Assembly: GCF_004803695.1 (NCBI RefSeq)
Contig: NZ_CP039393.1
Location: 1,116,001-1,180,000 of the forward strand
Direction: 5' to 3'
DNA from: Muribaculum gordoncarteri
GTDB lineage: Bacteria > Bacteroidota > Bacteroidia > Bacteroidales > Muribaculaceae
Length of the DNA stretch: 64,000 bases
Made by a program: the position numbers and the translations under genes. Shown one piece after another: positions 7,188 through 15,019 of this stretch; position 1 is the first letter of the stretch; each line of letters starts with the position of its first letter. Below the pieces are notes generated by a model. That model was not told the origin of the DNA and searched no databases. It worked only from the letters and a program-made list of their open reading frames with translations.

Positions 7188-8684
7188 CTATAGTGTCACT
7201 CCTGTTTTGAATATTGCGATTTCCTTGGCTCCGGTAAGTTCATGCTCTAACAACATTCCGCTGGCGGTGTCTATGATTTTGTCGAGCATTCGCTTGGAAG
7301 CGTTATTTATGGATTCGCCCTCTATTATCGTTCCTGCATTGAAGTCAATCCAGTGCTTCTTTTTCTCATAAAGAGCTGTGTTGGTCGATATTTTCATTGT
7401 GGGGACAAATGTTCCGAATGGAGTCCCTCGCCCTGTAGTGAACAGGACGATGTGACATCCTGCCAGCGCAAGTGCGGTCGAGGCTACGAGATCATTACCC
7501 GGAGCGTTGAGCAGGTTTAGTCCGGCCTTTGTGGCTTGGCGGGCATATCCGATGACATCGACAACCGGTTTTGTGCCACCTTTCTGCACGCATCCGAGCG
7601 ACTTTTCCTCAAGAGTCGTTATGCCTCCGGCTTTGTTGCCCGGTGACGGATTTTCATATATCGGTTGGCCGTAGGAGCGGAAATAGTCCTTGAAGTCGTT
7701 TATGAGCGATGTAATCTTATTGAATATTTTTCGGTCGACAGCCCGGTTCATCAATATGGTTTCGGCTCCAAACATTTCAGGGACTTCGGTCATTATGGTT
7801 GTCGCTCCGCATTCAATCAGCTTGTCCGACACCATTCCCACAAGCGGATTGGCGGTTATCCCCGACAGGCCGTCGGAACCTCCGCATTTCAATCCCACTT
7901 TCAGAAGTGACATCGGCAGGGGCTGCCTGCGGTCGTTCTTCATCGTTTCAATCAATTGCTTGCCTATTGCGACTCCCTCTTCAATCTCGTCGTCCACTTC
8001 CTGCGCTACGAGAAACTTTATTCGTGACGGGTCGTAGTCGCCCAATGTGTCACGCAACGTTGCCAATTGGTTGTTTTCGCAACCGAGGCCGAGCACAAGT
8101 ACACCGCCTGCATTGGGATGCTTTATTAGTGCAGCCAAGGCCGAGCGGGTGTTTTCATGGTCGGTGCCGAGTTGAGAGCAGCCATAATTGTGGGTGAACG
8201 CACGCACATCGTCTACATGGCATGTGTCACACTCTTCGGTCAGTCGTTTGACGATTGCCTGAGCTTGTCCGTTGACACATCCCACCGTTGGCACTATCCA
8301 CAATTCATTGCGAATACCCATCTCTCCGTTGGCTCGTAGATAGCCGTTGATTGTGGGCGGTTCACTTGACGACGGTTTGGCCTCGATTGTCACAGGATTG
8401 TAGGTGTACTCCAAGTCAAGATCGAGCGATGTCGCGAGATTGTGGGAATGTACATGTTCGCCGGCCGTTATGTGGCTTGTCGCATGGCCTATGGGATAAC
8501 CGTATTTTACGACATCGCCTCCTTGGGCTATGTCGGTTAGCGCCACTTTGTGACCTCGAATCATGTCATCCTTCAACGTTACCGTTACGCCTCCTTCGGT
8601 CAATGTTTCACCGGCTTTTATCTCGTCGGCTAAAACTACGGCTACATTGTCGGCTGGGTTTATCCTTATGATGCGTTTAGCCAT
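7188..8684 (-). CDS. uxaA: Altronate dehydratase family protein (UxaA)
   Basis: The roughly 498-residue protein begins MAKRIIRINPADNVAVVL and carries the N-terminal SAF-like domain (about 10-85, with GEHVHSHNL) followed by the large UxaA catalytic domain: GYLRANGEMGIRNELWIVPTVGC, THNYGCSQLGTDHENTR, LKCGGSDGLSGITANP and FTTGRGTPFG. UxaA is a cytosolic metal-dependent lyase converting D-altronate to 2-keto-3-deoxy-D-gluconate. The start at 8684 overlaps the uxaB stop by 8 bases (ATGGCTAA); an in-frame ATG at 8699 would lengthen the overlap without adding conserved sequence. It is the last gene of the L-galactose operon, where it performs the final dehydration. A related sugar acid is possible, but the UxaB neighbour supports altronate. 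Confidence 0.9.
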   Translation of the reverse strand: MAKRIIRINPADNVAVVLADEIKAGETLTEGGVTVTLKDDMIRGHKVALTDIAQGGDVVKYGYPIGHATSHITAGEHVHSHNLATSLDLDLEYTYNPVTIEAKPSSSEPPTINGYLRANGEMGIRNELWIVPTVGCVNGQAQAIVKRLTEECDTCHVDDVRAFTHNYGCSQLGTDHENTRSALAALIKHPNAGGVLVLGLGCENNQLATLRDTLGDYDPSRIKFLVAQEVDDEIEEGVAIGKQLIETMKNDRRQPLPMSLLKVGLKCGGSDGLSGITANPLVGMVSDKLIECGATTIMTEVPEMFGAETILMNRAVDRKIFNKITSLINDFKDYFRSYGQPIYENPSPGNKAGGITTLEEKSLGCVQKGGTKPVVDVIGYARQATKAGLNLLNAPGNDLVASTALALAGCHIVLFTTGRGTPFGTFVPTMKISTNTALYEKKKHWIDFNAGTIIEGESINNASKRMLDKIIDTASGMLLEHELTGAKEIAIFKTGVTL

Positions 8685-10134
8685 TCTTGTGCGCTTCAAT
8701 GAATTGTTTTAATGCCACTGACATGCCGTTCCGTCTGATTTCACTCAGATATCTTGCCGTGTCATCGATAAAGCCGGGAATATGCTCTTCAAAATTTTCG
8801 GTGAAAATGTTGCTGTTGACAATGGAGGCAACAGTAGAGCGATAGTCGTTGTCATTCCACACTTGATTTATCAATTCAAGATGCTCTTGGGTGTCTTGGG
8901 CGTTGAATCCCGAGCCGGGGCCGTACAGTGAGAGCAATGCGGCAAATGTGAACAGTTCAAAATCCGCTCTTTTGCCGTTACGTGAATAGTAGTCCTTTGC
9001 AGTGGGATAATTACGTGCCTCCCACTTCGACAACGAGTTTAACGCTATTGACTTGAGCTGATGTTTAATATAAGGGTTGTAGAAACGTTCAAGTATTCCT
9101 GCCGAGAATCGCTCAAGTGTTTCGCGCTCTTCGTCAATCATCGGCAGCACTTCACGCTCGACCATTGTGTTGATGAATTCGTTGACATCACGGTTGTCGA
9201 ATGCGTTCATAACCGTTTCGCATCCAAGCTGTAGAGCAACCGGCACCATTCCGGTGTGCGAGCCGTTGAGTATTCTCACCTTCTTGTCGCGGAACTTCTT
9301 TATCGAGGGCATGAACTCCACATTGAGTCCCGCCTTGTCAAGGGGCAGCTCACGTTGTGCCGTCAGATAGCCTTCACCTCCTATGGCCCATATGTGGTAA
9401 AGTTCACCCTTGACGATCTGGTTGTCATCATAACCGAGCTCCTCCTTAAGCTCGTCAATTGTGTCGTGAGGGAATCCCGACACTATGCGGTCGACAAGAG
9501 TGTCACAGAATATGCAGCTGTTTTTCACCCAGTCGATGAAATCGTTGCCAAGACCTCCTTCAGCGGCGTGACGCAGCACGAAGTCGCGTAGGGTACTTCC
9601 GTTGTCCTCGATCAGCTCGCAGCACAGGAATATCAATCCCTTGTCGTGGGCTCCGTTGAAGCGGATGAAGCGTTTGTGCAGCATCTTGGTGACTTTACCG
9701 GGAAATGTTGACTGGTTGTCGCCTGACATCTCTTCGGGCTCGTAACGTATGCCCGCTTCGGTTGTGTTTGATATTACAAATCTTAAGTCGGGCGATGTTA
9801 TGTAGCTTTCGTAACGCTCCATGTCGGCTGCCGGTGAAAAGGCGTCGGCTATCGAGGTAACCAACCGTGACTCCTTGCCGGGTTTGCCATCCTTTACACC
9901 TTCAAGGTACACATGATAGAGTCCATCCTGCTTATGTAATGTTTCCAAGGCGGGAGTAATGCGGAAACGCGGCGTCACTATGGCTATGTCGCTATCGGTA
10001 ACACCTTTTTCGTTGGCAATGTCAATCATCCAGTCGACAAATGCCCTCAGGAAGTTGCCTTCGCCGAATTGAAGTATTCTTACAGGATGGGTGGTTGTCG
10101 CCACCGTTTCCCTGTTTAATGGTCGTAAGTTCAT
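8677..10134 (-). CDS. uxaB: Tagaturonate reductase (UxaB)
   Basis: The 485-residue protein belongs to the polyol-specific long-chain (mannitol) dehydrogenase family. Its N-terminal NAD-binding domain contains ILQFGEGNFLRAFVDWMID (about 20-38), and the catalytic segment KVRILNGSHT has the conserved Lys-Asn-His set. Overall similarity to UxaB (SNTTEAGIRY, WAIGGEGYLTAQRELPLDKAGLNV) is clear. It reduces D-tagaturonate to D-altronate with NADH in the cytosol. In this operon it takes the product of the upstream Zn-dehydrogenase and passes it to UxaA. No uronate isomerase (UxaC) or pectin-degrading gene is nearby, so the feed is probably L-galactonate rather than D-galacturonate. Confidence 0.93.
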   Translation of the reverse strand: MNLRPLNRETVATTTHPVRILQFGEGNFLRAFVDWMIDIANEKGVTDSDIAIVTPRFRITPALETLHKQDGLYHVYLEGVKDGKPGKESRLVTSIADAFSPAADMERYESYITSPDLRFVISNTTEAGIRYEPEEMSGDNQSTFPGKVTKMLHKRFIRFNGAHDKGLIFLCCELIEDNGSTLRDFVLRHAAEGGLGNDFIDWVKNSCIFCDTLVDRIVSGFPHDTIDELKEELGYDDNQIVKGELYHIWAIGGEGYLTAQRELPLDKAGLNVEFMPSIKKFRDKKVRILNGSHTGMVPVALQLGCETVMNAFDNRDVNEFINTMVEREVLPMIDEERETLERFSAGILERFYNPYIKHQLKSIALNSLSKWEARNYPTAKDYYSRNGKRADFELFTFAALLSLYGPGSGFNAQDTQEHLELINQVWNDNDYRSTVASIVNSNIFTENFEEHIPGFIDDTARYLSEIRRNGMSVALKQFIEAHKNG

Positions 10135-10149
10135 TGTACGGTAGTGTTG

Positions 10150-10536
10150 TTAGTTTTCGTAAAGATAGAACATGCGTTCCATCAGCGTCCATTTTTCGGC
10201 CGATGTGCTGTCAGGATTGCATCCTTGGAATGTTGCCACGAAATTTTCCCATTCGGCCTGGCGCGGTAACGAGGCAAGTCGCTTCATTGCCGTGTCCCAG
10301 TCGAAGTCAAGAGGAGTTTCCACAATCATGAATACGCGATTGCCGGTTATGTACATCTCCATTTCAAGGATTCCCACTTCGCGTATCCCTTCACGAATCT
10401 CAGGCCAGGCATTCGCTTTGCTGTGACACTCCTTGTAGCGTTCTATCAGCTCCGGATTGTCTGACAGGTCGATTGTCTGGCAATAGCGTTTTACCGGCTG
10501 GTCGTAACGTTTTACTCTGTATCCGTTGACTGGCAT
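10150..10536 (-). CDS. L-rhamnose/L-fucose mutarotase-type aldose mutarotase (RhaM family)
   Basis: The 128-residue dimeric ferredoxin-like protein carries the RhaM/DUF718 pattern: ERYKECHSKANAWPEIREGIREVGI with the catalytic-type His, then MYITGNRVFMIVET and PRQAEWENFVATFQ. Family members interconvert alpha and beta anomers of L-rhamnose or L-fucose. Between an L-galactonate dehydrogenase and UxaB, the likely substrate is L-galactose, which is 6-hydroxy-L-fucose. That substrate is inferred from context. It is 9 bases from the upstream stop and 15 bases before uxaB, so co-transcription is near certain. Confidence 0.85.
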   Translation of the reverse strand: MPVNGYRVKRYDQPVKRYCQTIDLSDNPELIERYKECHSKANAWPEIREGIREVGILEMEMYITGNRVFMIVETPLDFDWDTAMKRLASLPRQAEWENFVATFQGCNPDSTSAEKWTLMERMFYLYEN

Positions 10537-10545
10537 TGAATCGCT

Positions 10546-11565
10546 TTAAAATTTGACTAATATTCTGAATACCTTTCCGGGATTGTCCGACCAATGCTGA
10601 AGCGCCTCTTGCGCTTTGTCGGGCGTCACTATGTCGCTGATAAGCAGGTCTACGGGGCAGTTGCCGTGTTGCATGTAACGTATCACGGCATTGAAGTCGG
10701 CCGGCAACGCATTGCGTGAACCGCGTATGTCGAGCTCTTTCTGCACAAACAGCTTTGTCTGGAACGTGACATCCGACTTTGAATAGCCGATGCACACAAC
10801 TCGTCCGGCAAATGCCACTTCCTCCACTGCCGTTACATAGGTCACGGGTGAGCCTACAGCTTCGACAACTACATCGGGACCATATCCCGCGGTTATGTCA
10901 CACAGCTTTTCGTGTATATTCTCCTTGGCCGAGTTTATGGTGTAGGTAGCTCCGAGTCGCTTTGCGAGTTCAAGTTTGTCGTCGTCAAGGTCGGTGGCTA
11001 TGACAGTGGCGCCTCTCATGGCTGCTCTCAATATTGCACCGAGTCCGATCATGCCGCATCCTATCACCATTACGGTGTCTATGTCGGTGACTGCACCTCG
11101 GTCAACGGCATGGAAGCCTACACTCATCGGTTCGATTAATGCGCAGTCGCGCGAAGAGATGCCGGGAGCCGGTATGACTTTCTCCCAAGGTATGGCGATG
11201 TATTCGCGCATGGCTCCGTGACGCTGCACACCGAGTGTTTCGTTGTGCTCGCAGGCGTTGGGGCGGCTCTTACGACAAGAAGAGCATTTGCCGCATGCCG
11301 TATAGGGATTTACAGTAACGTTCATGCCCTTGGTGAACACGCCTTCGGGTACGTTGTCGCCGATGGCTTCGATGGTTCCACCTATCTCATGTCCCGGAAT
11401 GACGGGTGATATTGCCATGAGATTTTTTCCGCGGAATGTATTGAGGTCGGAGCCGCAGAATCCCACGTAGTCAATCTTGATTAATACTTCTCCGGGACGA
11501 AGTTGAGGCATGTCGAGATCGATTACTTCGACATTGCCGGGCGATTTTATTTGAATTGCAAGCAT
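10546..11565 (-). CDS. Zinc-dependent dehydrogenase, probable L-galactonate 5-dehydrogenase
   Basis: This 339-residue MDR-superfamily enzyme has catalytic zinc ligands Cys37 (GFCGSD) and His59-Glu60 (PGHEIGG), a four-cysteine structural zinc site (CGKCSSCRKSRPNAC, about 93-107) and a GCGMIGLGA Rossmann loop for NAD. Position and type match the L-galactonate dehydrogenase of Bacteroides vulgatus (Bvu0222, recalled from published work by Hobbs and colleagues), which oxidises L-galactonate to D-tagaturonate. The downstream UxaB/UxaA pair consumes exactly that product. Without context it could be any secondary-alcohol dehydrogenase such as a gulonate or galactitol-phosphate enzyme. It lies 45 bases after the permease. 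Confidence 0.85.
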   Translation of the reverse strand: MLAIQIKSPGNVEVIDLDMPQLRPGEVLIKIDYVGFCGSDLNTFRGKNLMAISPVIPGHEIGGTIEAIGDNVPEGVFTKGMNVTVNPYTACGKCSSCRKSRPNACEHNETLGVQRHGAMREYIAIPWEKVIPAPGISSRDCALIEPMSVGFHAVDRGAVTDIDTVMVIGCGMIGLGAILRAAMRGATVIATDLDDDKLELAKRLGATYTINSAKENIHEKLCDITAGYGPDVVVEAVGSPVTYVTAVEEVAFAGRVVCIGYSKSDVTFQTKLFVQKELDIRGSRNALPADFNAVIRYMQHGNCPVDLLISDIVTPDKAQEALQHWSDNPGKVFRILVKF

Positions 11566-11610
11566 AATTATATTCAGTTACTTGTTGGTTATATTTTGAA
11601 TGAATGGTTG

Positions 11611-12861
11611 TCAGTTGATTATTTTGTGCCCGCGGAATCCGTAATAGGCGCACACCATGAAGCATATCATGGGAACGACATAGGCAATGTGATACCACAT
11701 CGGGTCGAGCATCATGATGAATGCGGTGAGCTGCGGCAGACAGGCGTTACCCACAATGGCCATTACCAGGAATGCCGAGCCGCTCTTTGTGTCATCACCA
11801 AGATTGGTTATCGCGAGTGAAAATTGGGTGGGGTAGATGATCGACATGAAGAACGACACCGCTATCATGGCATATAGTCCCACCATGCCTCCAAACAGCG
11901 TTATCACAATACACAGCACTACATTGGCGAGAGAGTAGACGGTGAGCATGTTGCTCGCTTTGAACTTGCTCATCAACATGGTTCCCACCCATCGGCCAAG
12001 CAGGAATGCAAGCATGTAGATGCCGAAGAATGTAGTCGCGGTGGATTCGCTTATGCCTGCATAGGAGCAGCAGTAGACAAGGAAGAGGCTGTTGATTGCC
12101 GTTTGTCCTCCGTTATAGAAGAACTGAGCCACTACGCCTTTAGCGAGGTGAGAGCGTTTGAATACACCGAAATTAATAAGCTTTCCCGAACTGCTGTGAC
12201 CTTCGTTTATTTTGGGCAGTTTTGAGAAGATGAATATCACTGCTATTATTACAAGCATAAGGGCAAGAGCCGCATAGGGGCCTTTCATGGCGCTGGTTTC
12301 AGCCTCGATATATGCTTCCCATCCGCCGGTGAAGTTGGCCGGCAGTGTGTCACGTGTATATGAATCGCCGCTGAGTATTATCTTGCTGATGAACATTGCC
12401 GATATGAAAGCACCAAGTCCGTTGAACGACTGGGCGAGATTTAGTCGGCGATGAGCCGATTCAGGTGCGCCGAGAACCGTTACGTAAGGATTGGCGGCTG
12501 TTTCAAGGAAGCACATTCCGGTAGCGATGACAAAGAATACGCACAGGTAGAACCAATACTCTTTTATCACAGCCGCAGGGAAGAACAGCAATGCACCGGC
12601 TGCAGCCATGAGCAGGCCGAATATTATGCCGGCCTTGTAGGTGTAACGCTTCATGAACATCGCAATCGGTATGGGGCAGATGAAGTATGCGAGCCAATAG
12701 GCGGTTTCGGTAAATGACGCTTCAAAGGGTGTCAGTTCGCAAGTCTTCATCAGCTGCCTTATCATTGTTGGCAGCAGGTTGGCGCTGATTGCCCAGACGA
12801 AGAAGAGGCATATCACGAGCGATAGCGGTACAATGTATCGATTTCTGGTTGTAGGATTCAT
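11611..12861 (-). CDS. fucP: FucP-type sugar:H+ symporter (L-fucose/L-galactose permease)
   Basis: This 416-residue, roughly 12-helix inner-membrane protein belongs to the FHS family of the major facilitator superfamily. FucP landmarks are visible: the first helix SLVICLFFVWAISANLLPTM, the CFLETAANPYVTVLG segment in helices 4-5 and LAQSFNGLGAFIS. E. coli FucP transports L-fucose and L-galactose with protons, which suits the proposed pathway. The ATG overlaps the amidohydrolase stop as ATGA, so the two are translationally coupled. The exact sugar cannot be read from sequence. Confidence 0.88.
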   Translation of the reverse strand: MNPTTRNRYIVPLSLVICLFFVWAISANLLPTMIRQLMKTCELTPFEASFTETAYWLAYFICPIPIAMFMKRYTYKAGIIFGLLMAAAGALLFFPAAVIKEYWFYLCVFFVIATGMCFLETAANPYVTVLGAPESAHRRLNLAQSFNGLGAFISAMFISKIILSGDSYTRDTLPANFTGGWEAYIEAETSAMKGPYAALALMLVIIAVIFIFSKLPKINEGHSSSGKLINFGVFKRSHLAKGVVAQFFYNGGQTAINSLFLVYCCSYAGISESTATTFFGIYMLAFLLGRWVGTMLMSKFKASNMLTVYSLANVVLCIVITLFGGMVGLYAMIAVSFFMSIIYPTQFSLAITNLGDDTKSGSAFLVMAIVGNACLPQLTAFIMMLDPMWYHIAYVVPMICFMVCAYYGFRGHKIIN

Positions 12862-13793
12862 TCCGACATGTTTTTGATGTAAGGTAACTCTATAAGATTC
12901 TTAAAACCGTAAAAACGTTTTGCGTTTTCACCGAGGAATGCACGTTTTTCATCGGTAGTCATGAGGGGTGACTTTATAATGAAGTCGTAGGACATGCGGT
13001 AGGTTATGGCCGTTATCGTGCGAGGATAATCAGAGCCCCACATGAGCTTATCCATACCTACGGCATCGGCAGCTTTGCGTATGGCGCGCACGGCTCCGTC
13101 AAAGGGATAAAATTCAGAATTGAAGAGCCATGTTATGCCTCCTGATTCAATCATGACATTTTTATGTCGTGCCAGCTTTATCTGTTCCATCCAGTCGGGC
13201 ATAGTCACCATTCCGAAATGTCCTATCGCTATTTTAAGATCGGGACATTCGCTGATGACATCTTCCATCTCGGGCACTTGCAATGCTCCGTCGGCCAGTG
13301 TTATCGACAATATTATGCCGTGCTTCTCCATGTACTTGAACATCTCCATCATTTCGGAAGAGTTGAGCCAAACCCGGTCGTCGCCGAGCGGAAGTCGGTG
13401 AGCAGGTATGGCCAATCCGCGGAATCCGCGTGCTATCAGCTCTTTTGCATCGGGGAGAAAACCCGGTTTGCGAAATTCACACATGCCGAAAACGAAAAAC
13501 CTGTCGGGGTATCGCTTTACTACATCGGCAAGATACTCATTCTGATTTCCGTCGATGAACTCCTGAGTGACCACGGCTGCCGAAACTTGTGCATAATCCA
13601 TGTTTGACAGGAATACTTCGGCCGAGTTGCGTCCGTCGATCATGAACGGCGGCAGCATCTGCCTCTCTTCGCCCAGGAATATCGAGCGTCCGCGGTCGAT
13701 GGTGCGTACCGGCAATCCGTTGACGATTGTGTCTTGATTCAGCCACAAATGCGAGTGTGCATCGATTATTGTGTAATCCATGTCGGCGGTCAT
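12858..13793 (-). CDS. Amidohydrolase-family lactonase, probable L-galactono-1,5-lactonase
   Basis: The 311-residue TIM-barrel amidohydrolase_2 (COG3618-like) protein has metal ligands His13 and His15 in DAHSHLW, His in AIGHFGM and Asp in WGSDYPR. COG3618 contains characterised L-fucono-1,5-lactonases and the L-galactono-1,5-lactonase Bvu0220 of Bacteroides vulgatus (recalled). Located between the putative L-galactose dehydrogenase and the permease, it should hydrolyse the lactone to L-galactonate. The start ATG shares its A with the upstream stop (TAATG). An in-frame Met5 (MDYTIIDAHSHL) is an alternative start. Cytosolic: there is no signal peptide. Confidence 0.87.
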   Translation of the reverse strand: MTADMDYTIIDAHSHLWLNQDTIVNGLPVRTIDRGRSIFLGEERQMLPPFMIDGRNSAEVFLSNMDYAQVSAAVVTQEFIDGNQNEYLADVVKRYPDRFFVFGMCEFRKPGFLPDAKELIARGFRGLAIPAHRLPLGDDRVWLNSSEMMEMFKYMEKHGIILSITLADGALQVPEMEDVISECPDLKIAIGHFGMVTMPDWMEQIKLARHKNVMIESGGITWLFNSEFYPFDGAVRAIRKAADAVGMDKLMWGSDYPRTITAITYRMSYDFIIKSPLMTTDEKRAFLGENAKRFYGFKNLIELPYIKNMSE

Positions 13794-14725
13794 TAAGAGT
13801 TGGCCCAGCTTACTCGCTGCTGGTTTCCTATTATGTCACGCACCTCCTCAACGAGTGTCATGTCGATGGGCTCGTCGACGAATGCTATGTTGTTAGCCAC
13901 ATTGTCGGGATTGGCCGAGCTGAACAGCGTAGTCGCGATCCTCGGATTTCCGGTTGAGAATTGTATTGCGAGTTTCTCAATCGGGTATCCCTTGGCGTTG
14001 CAATGCTCCACGGCCTTGCGGCAGGCATCGACAAGCGACTTGGGTGCGGGATGCCAGTCGGGCACGCCTCTATTGGACAACAGTCCCATCGAGAGTGGCG
14101 AGGCGTTGATGACACCGATGCCGTGCTGCTCGAAATAGTCGAGGAAATCGAGCAACTTGTCGTCGTTGAGCGTATAGTGACAGAAATTGAGCACGCTTTC
14201 GACTGTGCCTTCGGGTACGCGATCGATTACCCACTTGAGATTCTCCAGCTGGAGATCGGTTATGCCCACATGTCCCACGACACCTTTTTCGCGAAGCTCC
14301 ACAAGTGCCGGCAGAGTTTCATTGACCACCTGATTGAGGTCGGCAAATTCGATGTCGTGTACGTTTATCAAATCGATGTAGTCGACGCCGATGCGTTCCA
14401 TGCTTTCAAATACGCTCTCAGTGGCGCGTTTTGCCGAGTAATCCCATGTGTTGACACCGTCCTTGCCGTAGCGGCCTACCTTGGTCGAGAGATAATATTT
14501 GCTTCGATCGATGCCCTTTAAAGCCTTGCCGAGCACTGTTTCGGCTTTGTAATGACCGTAGTAGGGCGATACATCGATGAAATTCATGCCACCTTCAATG
14601 GCTGTTTCCACTGCTTTGATTGCCGATGCCTGATTTATGTCGCGGAACACTCCGCCGAGCGACGAGGCTCCAAAACTGAGCGACGACACTACCATTCCAG
14701 TTTTCCCGATTTTGTTGTATTTCAT
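13793..14725 (-). CDS. Aldo/keto reductase, probable L-galactose 1-dehydrogenase
   Basis: This 310-residue AKR barrel has the expected tetrad Asp51, Tyr56, Lys82 and His123. Several stretches strongly recall plant L-galactose dehydrogenase: GFGAS/LSFGASSLGGVF, FIDVSPYYG, NVHDIEFADL, ESVLNFCHYTLNDDKLLD, VINASPLSMGLL and VPDWHPAPKSL. The Bacteroides vulgatus enzyme Bvu0219 of this type oxidises L-galactose to the 1,5-lactone with NAD. It is the first gene of the minus-strand operon and catalyses the first intracellular step. L-fucose is an alternative substrate for close relatives, since it differs only at C6. Confidence 0.88.
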   Translation of the reverse strand: MKYNKIGKTGMVVSSLSFGASSLGGVFRDINQASAIKAVETAIEGGMNFIDVSPYYGHYKAETVLGKALKGIDRSKYYLSTKVGRYGKDGVNTWDYSAKRATESVFESMERIGVDYIDLINVHDIEFADLNQVVNETLPALVELREKGVVGHVGITDLQLENLKWVIDRVPEGTVESVLNFCHYTLNDDKLLDFLDYFEQHGIGVINASPLSMGLLSNRGVPDWHPAPKSLVDACRKAVEHCNAKGYPIEKLAIQFSTGNPRIATTLFSSANPDNVANNIAFVDEPIDMTLVEEVRDIIGNQQRVSWANS

Positions 14726-14753
14726 GTAATGATTTAATAATTACTATTTCATG

Positions 14754-14761
14754 CAAAATAA
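14754..14761 (-). promoter_or_regulatory. Candidate -7 element for the L-galactose operon
   Basis: On the minus strand this reads TTATTTTG, one mismatch from TAnnTTTG, 28 bases before the ATG at 14725. It is the best candidate in this leader but is weak. Confidence 0.3.
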
Positions 14762-14840
14762 AGAAATAAATTTCGTTTGCAATAGGAATATTTCGCGATA
14801 AAGTAGGACAAAATCGAGATTTTTTCGCAGTCGCAATTTT

Positions 14841-14875
14841 AAGAGCCGTTAATATTTATTGTCGAACCGGCTCTT
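14841..14875. promoter_or_regulatory. Inverted repeat in the divergent intergenic region
   Basis: AAGAGCCG (14841-14848) and CGGCTCTT (14868-14875) are perfect 8-bp arms separated by 19 bases, midway between the L-galactose operon and the GH2 gene. It could be an operator for both transcripts or the arms of a cruciform or recombination site. The right arm lies in copy 2 of the 19-nt dispersed element. The rest of the 294-base intergenic region is A/T-rich without other obvious structure. Confidence 0.45.
14856..14874 (+). repeat. 19-nt dispersed element, copy 2
   Basis: TTATTGTCGAACCGGCTCT matches 18 of 19 bases with 6131-6149, in the same orientation relative to the downstream plus-strand gene. 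Unlike copy 1, it is not followed by TAnnTTTG. Confidence 0.6.
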
Positions 14876-14924
14876 ATTAAGATATATTATGTAGCATGTT
14901 TCATGTCTGTTGGATTATTTTTTG

Positions 14925-14932
14925 TATTTTTG
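14925..14932 (+). promoter_or_regulatory. Candidate -7 box for the GH2 gene
   Basis: TATTTTTG fits TAnnTTTG and predicts a start near 14939, giving a leader of about 80 bases before the ATG at 15020. Confidence 0.45.
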
Positions 14933-15019
14933 TATGTATAATGTAATGACACAATGTCATCGATTTACCATGACCCGAATTTTAAGTATTACCAATAACT
15001 AAATTCCATCCATAATTAA

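Noticed and set aside
7188-10134. UxaA/UxaB as part of a pectin (D-galacturonate) pathway
   Set aside because: No UxaC isomerase, pectate lyase or GH28/GH105 is nearby, while upstream genes supply D-tagaturonate from L-galactonate.
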